From: an uncultured bacterium
Lineage (GTDB): Bacteria > Planctomycetota > UBA1135 > GCA-002686595
Reading direction: 5' to 3'
NCBI GenBank assembly: GCA_913058555.1
Contig: CAJXRJ010000332.1
Location: forward strand, 1 to 8,111
DNA: 8,111 nt
Every line of letters starts with the position of its first letter. The first letter of the stretch is position 1. The translations under genes and the position numbers were made by a program. The notes beneath the pieces are model-generated. The model made no database searches, was not told the origin of the DNA, and saw only the letters and a program-made list of their open reading frames with translations. Below, piece after piece: positions 5,925 to 8,111 of the stretch.

Positions 5925-5953
5925 TTGATGGGGGCACCGAGTCTCCCTAACGG
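5925..5953 (+). promoter_or_regulatory. Candidate promoter for the M1-like lipoprotein gene
   Basis: TTGATG (5925-5930) and TAACGG (5948-5953) have a 17-base spacer. Transcription would begin near 5960, leaving a leader of about 10 bases before ATG 5969, in keeping with the absence of a Shine-Dalgarno there. The -35 is a fair match and the -10 a poor one. It resembles the tRNA promoter in this window (TTGATC, 17 bases, TAAGGT). Confidence 0.35.
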
Positions 5954-5968
5954 CCATTCCATTTTTCG

Positions 5969-8111
5969 ATGACCTTCCGCGCGCCCCTCCTCTGGCTCCT
6001 TCCGTGTTTCCCGTGCGCGGGCTGCGTCTTGCTTCCCCCTGGGACCTCTTCGGGCGACGTCGCGGCGAACGAGCCCCGGCCGGTGCTCGTCCTGAGCCCA
6101 GCGCCCGGGGAGGGCGAAGGGGTCGATGAGCGGGGACGTCAAGCGGCTTGGGAGGGCCTCACCCGCGATGCGGACCTGCAGCACCTCGGGCTCGACGTGC
6201 ACCTCGATCTCGAGGCGGGGCGGCTCTACGGGACGGCGACGAACACGTTTAAGATGCTCCGTGAGGGCACAAGGTCCCTGCGCCTGCACGCCCAGGAGGT
6301 CGACATCCGCGAGATTCTCGACAGCGACGGCCGGGCGCTGGGTTTCCGTCGGGAAGGGACCACCCTTGAGGTGGACCTGGAGGAGGTCCTTGCGGTCGGG
6401 GACGAAGTGGCGATCGAGGTGCGCTTCAAGGCTGAGCCTTCCAGCCACTACCTTTCCACGATCGAGGACCGCGGAGCGTTCGTGCCCGAGGCATTTGCGT
6501 CGGGCCAAGACGGTGGGCTCCGGCGCTGGATCCCCACCTGGGATGCGCCCGGGGACCTCACCAAGATCGACGTCATTGCCCGCGTGAGGGACGACATGTA
6601 TGTGGTCTCGAACGGCGTGCTGGTGGCGGTCGATGACGTCGATCGCGCGGGTCGCGGCGAGCGGACGTTCACATGGCAACAGAGCGTGCCCGTGTCCGTG
6701 AGGTCTTTGACCCTTGCGGCGGCCCGATTCGAGTCCTTTGCGGCCAAGTCGGGGGACATCGACGTGTACTTCCACTTGCCCCAGGGCACGACGGAGGACA
6801 CGGCCCAGCGCACCTTCGGGGAGTCCCCGGCGGTGCTCGCGTACTTCCAGAACCGTCTCGCCCAGCCGTTCCCATTCCCAAGGTACGACCAGGTGATCCT
6901 TCGGTCCTTGCCTGAGCAGCTAGTGGACGGCGCCAGCATGACATTGATCGCGGCGAGCGAGTTGGCCTCCGAGACCGATGAACTCGATGACCGCCGCGAG
7001 ATGCCCCGGCGCACCGTCGCGCGCGGGGTCGCGCGAAAGTGGTTCGGCGCGTGGATCAGCGCCCTCGACGAGCGTCATCGTTGGCTCCTGGACGGGGTCG
7101 CCTATCAGCTAGAACTCGACTACGAGGCCCATGTTCGCGGGGAGACCGAGGTCGCGCTCGAGTGGGAGGAAGTGCGCCAGCAGATCGTCCGCCGTGCCCA
7201 GGCGATGGAATCCGAGGGCGGCGCGTCCGGCGACATGGGGCAAGACGCCACCGGAACGGACCGGCGCTTCGAAGATTCCGAACGCGCCGGATGGACCCTT
7301 CGGACGCTGCGCGTTCGCTTGGGCGAGGCCACGTTCTGGGCGCTCCTGCGCAAACTCGCCGCCGGGGCCGCGGGCCGCGTGATCACCGTCGAAGATTTTC
7401 GGCGCGCCGCCCTGCGGGAGACGGGCTTCGATCTGGGCCCCGACCTGGCCCAGTGGGGCCAGCGGCGCACCGTGCCGGAGCTCAAGGTCCGCTTCCAGCG
7501 CCGTTCGGTGACCGGCGTGGGGGATTCCTTGGGGATCCTCGTCGAGCAGGTCCAGCCTGGGCCGCTCTTCCGCATCGAGCTGCCCATTGTCGTGCACTTC
7601 GAAGACGGCACCTACTCGAGGCGGCGGATGGTGATTGACACGCGCAAGGACCTGCTGATCGAGCCATTGAACCAGCGCGTGATCGACGTCGGCATCGACC
7701 CCGAGGGCGTGGTGCTCGGTGGCTTCGACATCGAAAAAGACGACGCGTCTTGGGTCGCCCAGGCGCGGCTTTCGAGATCCTCTGTCGAACGGATGCGGGC
7801 GGTGCCCGAGCTCGAACGAATCGCGACGGCGGTCCCAGCTGAGGTGTCGGCCGATGACCCGTCCGCGGTTCCTGAGCCCATTGAGGCCGCGCGCCAGGCG
7901 CTCATCCGCTTGCTCCTCGCGAGCCCAGAACCCACCCTTCGTGAGCGCTGTGCAGCGGCCTTGCAGTTTCCGGGCCCTGCGGCCATCGGCGCCCTGCGCC
8001 GCGCCGCCGGAGAGGACCCGAGCCCCTGGGTGCGACGGGCCGCGTTCCACGGGCTGCTTCAGGCCTACGCGGGCGGGCGCTGGGAGCCGGGCCCCGAGGA
8101 CATCCCCGAAC
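5969..8111 (+). CDS. M1-aminopeptidase-like lipoprotein with degenerate zinc site and C-terminal HEAT-like helices (partial)
   Basis: Open from ATG 5969 to the right edge (714 codons, C-terminus not seen). The N-terminus is a short hydrophobic signal ending CAGC, a plausible though not ideal lipobox with lipidated C19. Residues 65-250 match the M1 N-terminal beta domain, including RRWIPTWDAP (185-194) and SNG (214-216). The catalytic region is recognisable but disabled. GAMEN is GASMT (321-325), HExxH is RGVAR (352-356, followed by KWFG where active enzymes have QWWG or similar), and the third ligand in WLNEGFA is D375 in WLLDGVA. The HExxH-x18-E spacing is exactly preserved. A beta domain (about 515-605) precedes paired helices from 640 on (RERCAAALQ, WVRRAAFHGLLQ) that look like HEAT repeats. 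No zinc peptidase activity is expected. A scaffold or peptide-binding role at the membrane is inference. There is no stop codon or frameshift in the visible part, so it does not look like a pseudogene. Confidence 0.82.
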   Translation, partial: MTFRAPLLWLLPCFPCAGCVLLPPGTSSGDVAANEPRPVLVLSPAPGEGEGVDERGRQAAWEGLTRDADLQHLGLDVHLDLEAGRLYGTATNTFKMLREGTRSLRLHAQEVDIREILDSDGRALGFRREGTTLEVDLEEVLAVGDEVAIEVRFKAEPSSHYLSTIEDRGAFVPEAFASGQDGGLRRWIPTWDAPGDLTKIDVIARVRDDMYVVSNGVLVAVDDVDRAGRGERTFTWQQSVPVSVRSLTLAAARFESFAAKSGDIDVYFHLPQGTTEDTAQRTFGESPAVLAYFQNRLAQPFPFPRYDQVILRSLPEQLVDGASMTLIAASELASETDELDDRREMPRRTVARGVARKWFGAWISALDERHRWLLDGVAYQLELDYEAHVRGETEVALEWEEVRQQIVRRAQAMESEGGASGDMGQDATGTDRRFEDSERAGWTLRTLRVRLGEATFWALLRKLAAGAAGRVITVEDFRRAALRETGFDLGPDLAQWGQRRTVPELKVRFQRRSVTGVGDSLGILVEQVQPGPLFRIELPIVVHFEDGTYSRRRMVIDTRKDLLIEPLNQRVIDVGIDPEGVVLGGFDIEKDDASWVAQARLSRSSVERMRAVPELERIATAVPAEVSADDPSAVPEPIEAARQALIRLLLASPEPTLRERCAAALQFPGPAAIGALRRAAGEDPSPWVRRAAFHGLLQAYAGGRWEPGPEDIPE

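Larger units (their letters stand above)
5536..5968. other. Divergent intergenic region between glnN and the M1-like gene
   Basis: These 433 bases contain no convincing gene on either strand. Open frames that cross it give low-complexity Arg/Gly/Pro-rich translations with no recognisable motif. It must hold the promoters of both flanking genes. Structures seen are a perfect 16-base inverted repeat at 5657-5672, a bulged 8-bp hairpin at 5793-5822 containing a 7-base direct repeat, a 12-base palindrome at 5823-5834 and a run of eight G at 5881-5888. No clear promoter for glnN could be fixed. Confidence 0.6.

Noticed and set aside
5675..6775. A 366-codon leftward open frame across the intergenic region into the M1-like gene
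   Set aside because: Mostly antisense to the M1-like coding frame, and no recognisable domain.
7109..8050. A 313-codon leftward open frame opposite the 3' part of the M1-like gene
   Set aside because: Antisense shadow of a frame with beta-domain and HEAT-like sequence; no motif of its own.

Overview
The window is GC-rich bacterial chromosomal DNA with compact genes. Shine-Dalgarno motifs are weak or absent before several starts, and some -10 elements look like TAAGGT. Together with a type III glutamine synthetase and an M1-like lipoprotein carrying HEAT-type helices, this would fit a planctomycete or another high-GC Gram-negative lineage. There is no 16S or marker gene to prove it, so that placement is only a guess.

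Layout, left to right. (1) A leftward gene fragment (599 to 1, running off the left edge) carries a weak GAF-like sensory domain. (2) Divergent from it is a tight rightward three-gene operon: a ChrR-type zinc cupin (ending 1169), a NifS/IscS-fold PLP enzyme (1166-2392) and a cysteine dioxygenase (2389-3039). Both junctions are 4-base ATGA overlaps. (3) A CAT-anticodon tRNA (3160-3236) has a recognisable promoter and is followed by a 43-base perfect hairpin. That hairpin also lies just past the end of the convergent leftward gene, so it probably serves both. (4) A complete type III glutamine synthetase (glnN, 5535-3340, minus strand). (5) A 433-base divergent intergenic region with several inverted repeats. 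(6) A rightward M1-aminopeptidase-like lipoprotein (from 5969, running off the right edge).

The most interesting part is the cupin/PLP enzyme/dioxygenase operon. The PLP enzyme keeps the lysine, histidine, aspartate and arginines of the cysteine desulfurase fold. However, its mobile loop has leucine where the catalytic cysteine should be, and the loop is about a dozen residues longer than usual. The next gene encodes a dioxygenase that makes cysteine sulfinate. In the NifS family the loop cysteine is needed for desulfuration of cysteine but not for release of the sulfinate group from cysteine sulfinate. The simplest model is therefore a dedicated two-step route, cysteine to cysteine sulfinate to alanine plus sulfite, in place of iron-sulfur cluster supply. 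The cupin's part is unknown.

The second unusual item is the M1-like protein. It keeps the fold landmarks and exact spacing of the zinc site, but all the metal-binding and catalytic residues are replaced (HExxH reads RGVAR, the distal Glu is Asp, GAMEN reads GASMT). It is probably a non-catalytic, lipid-anchored member of the family.
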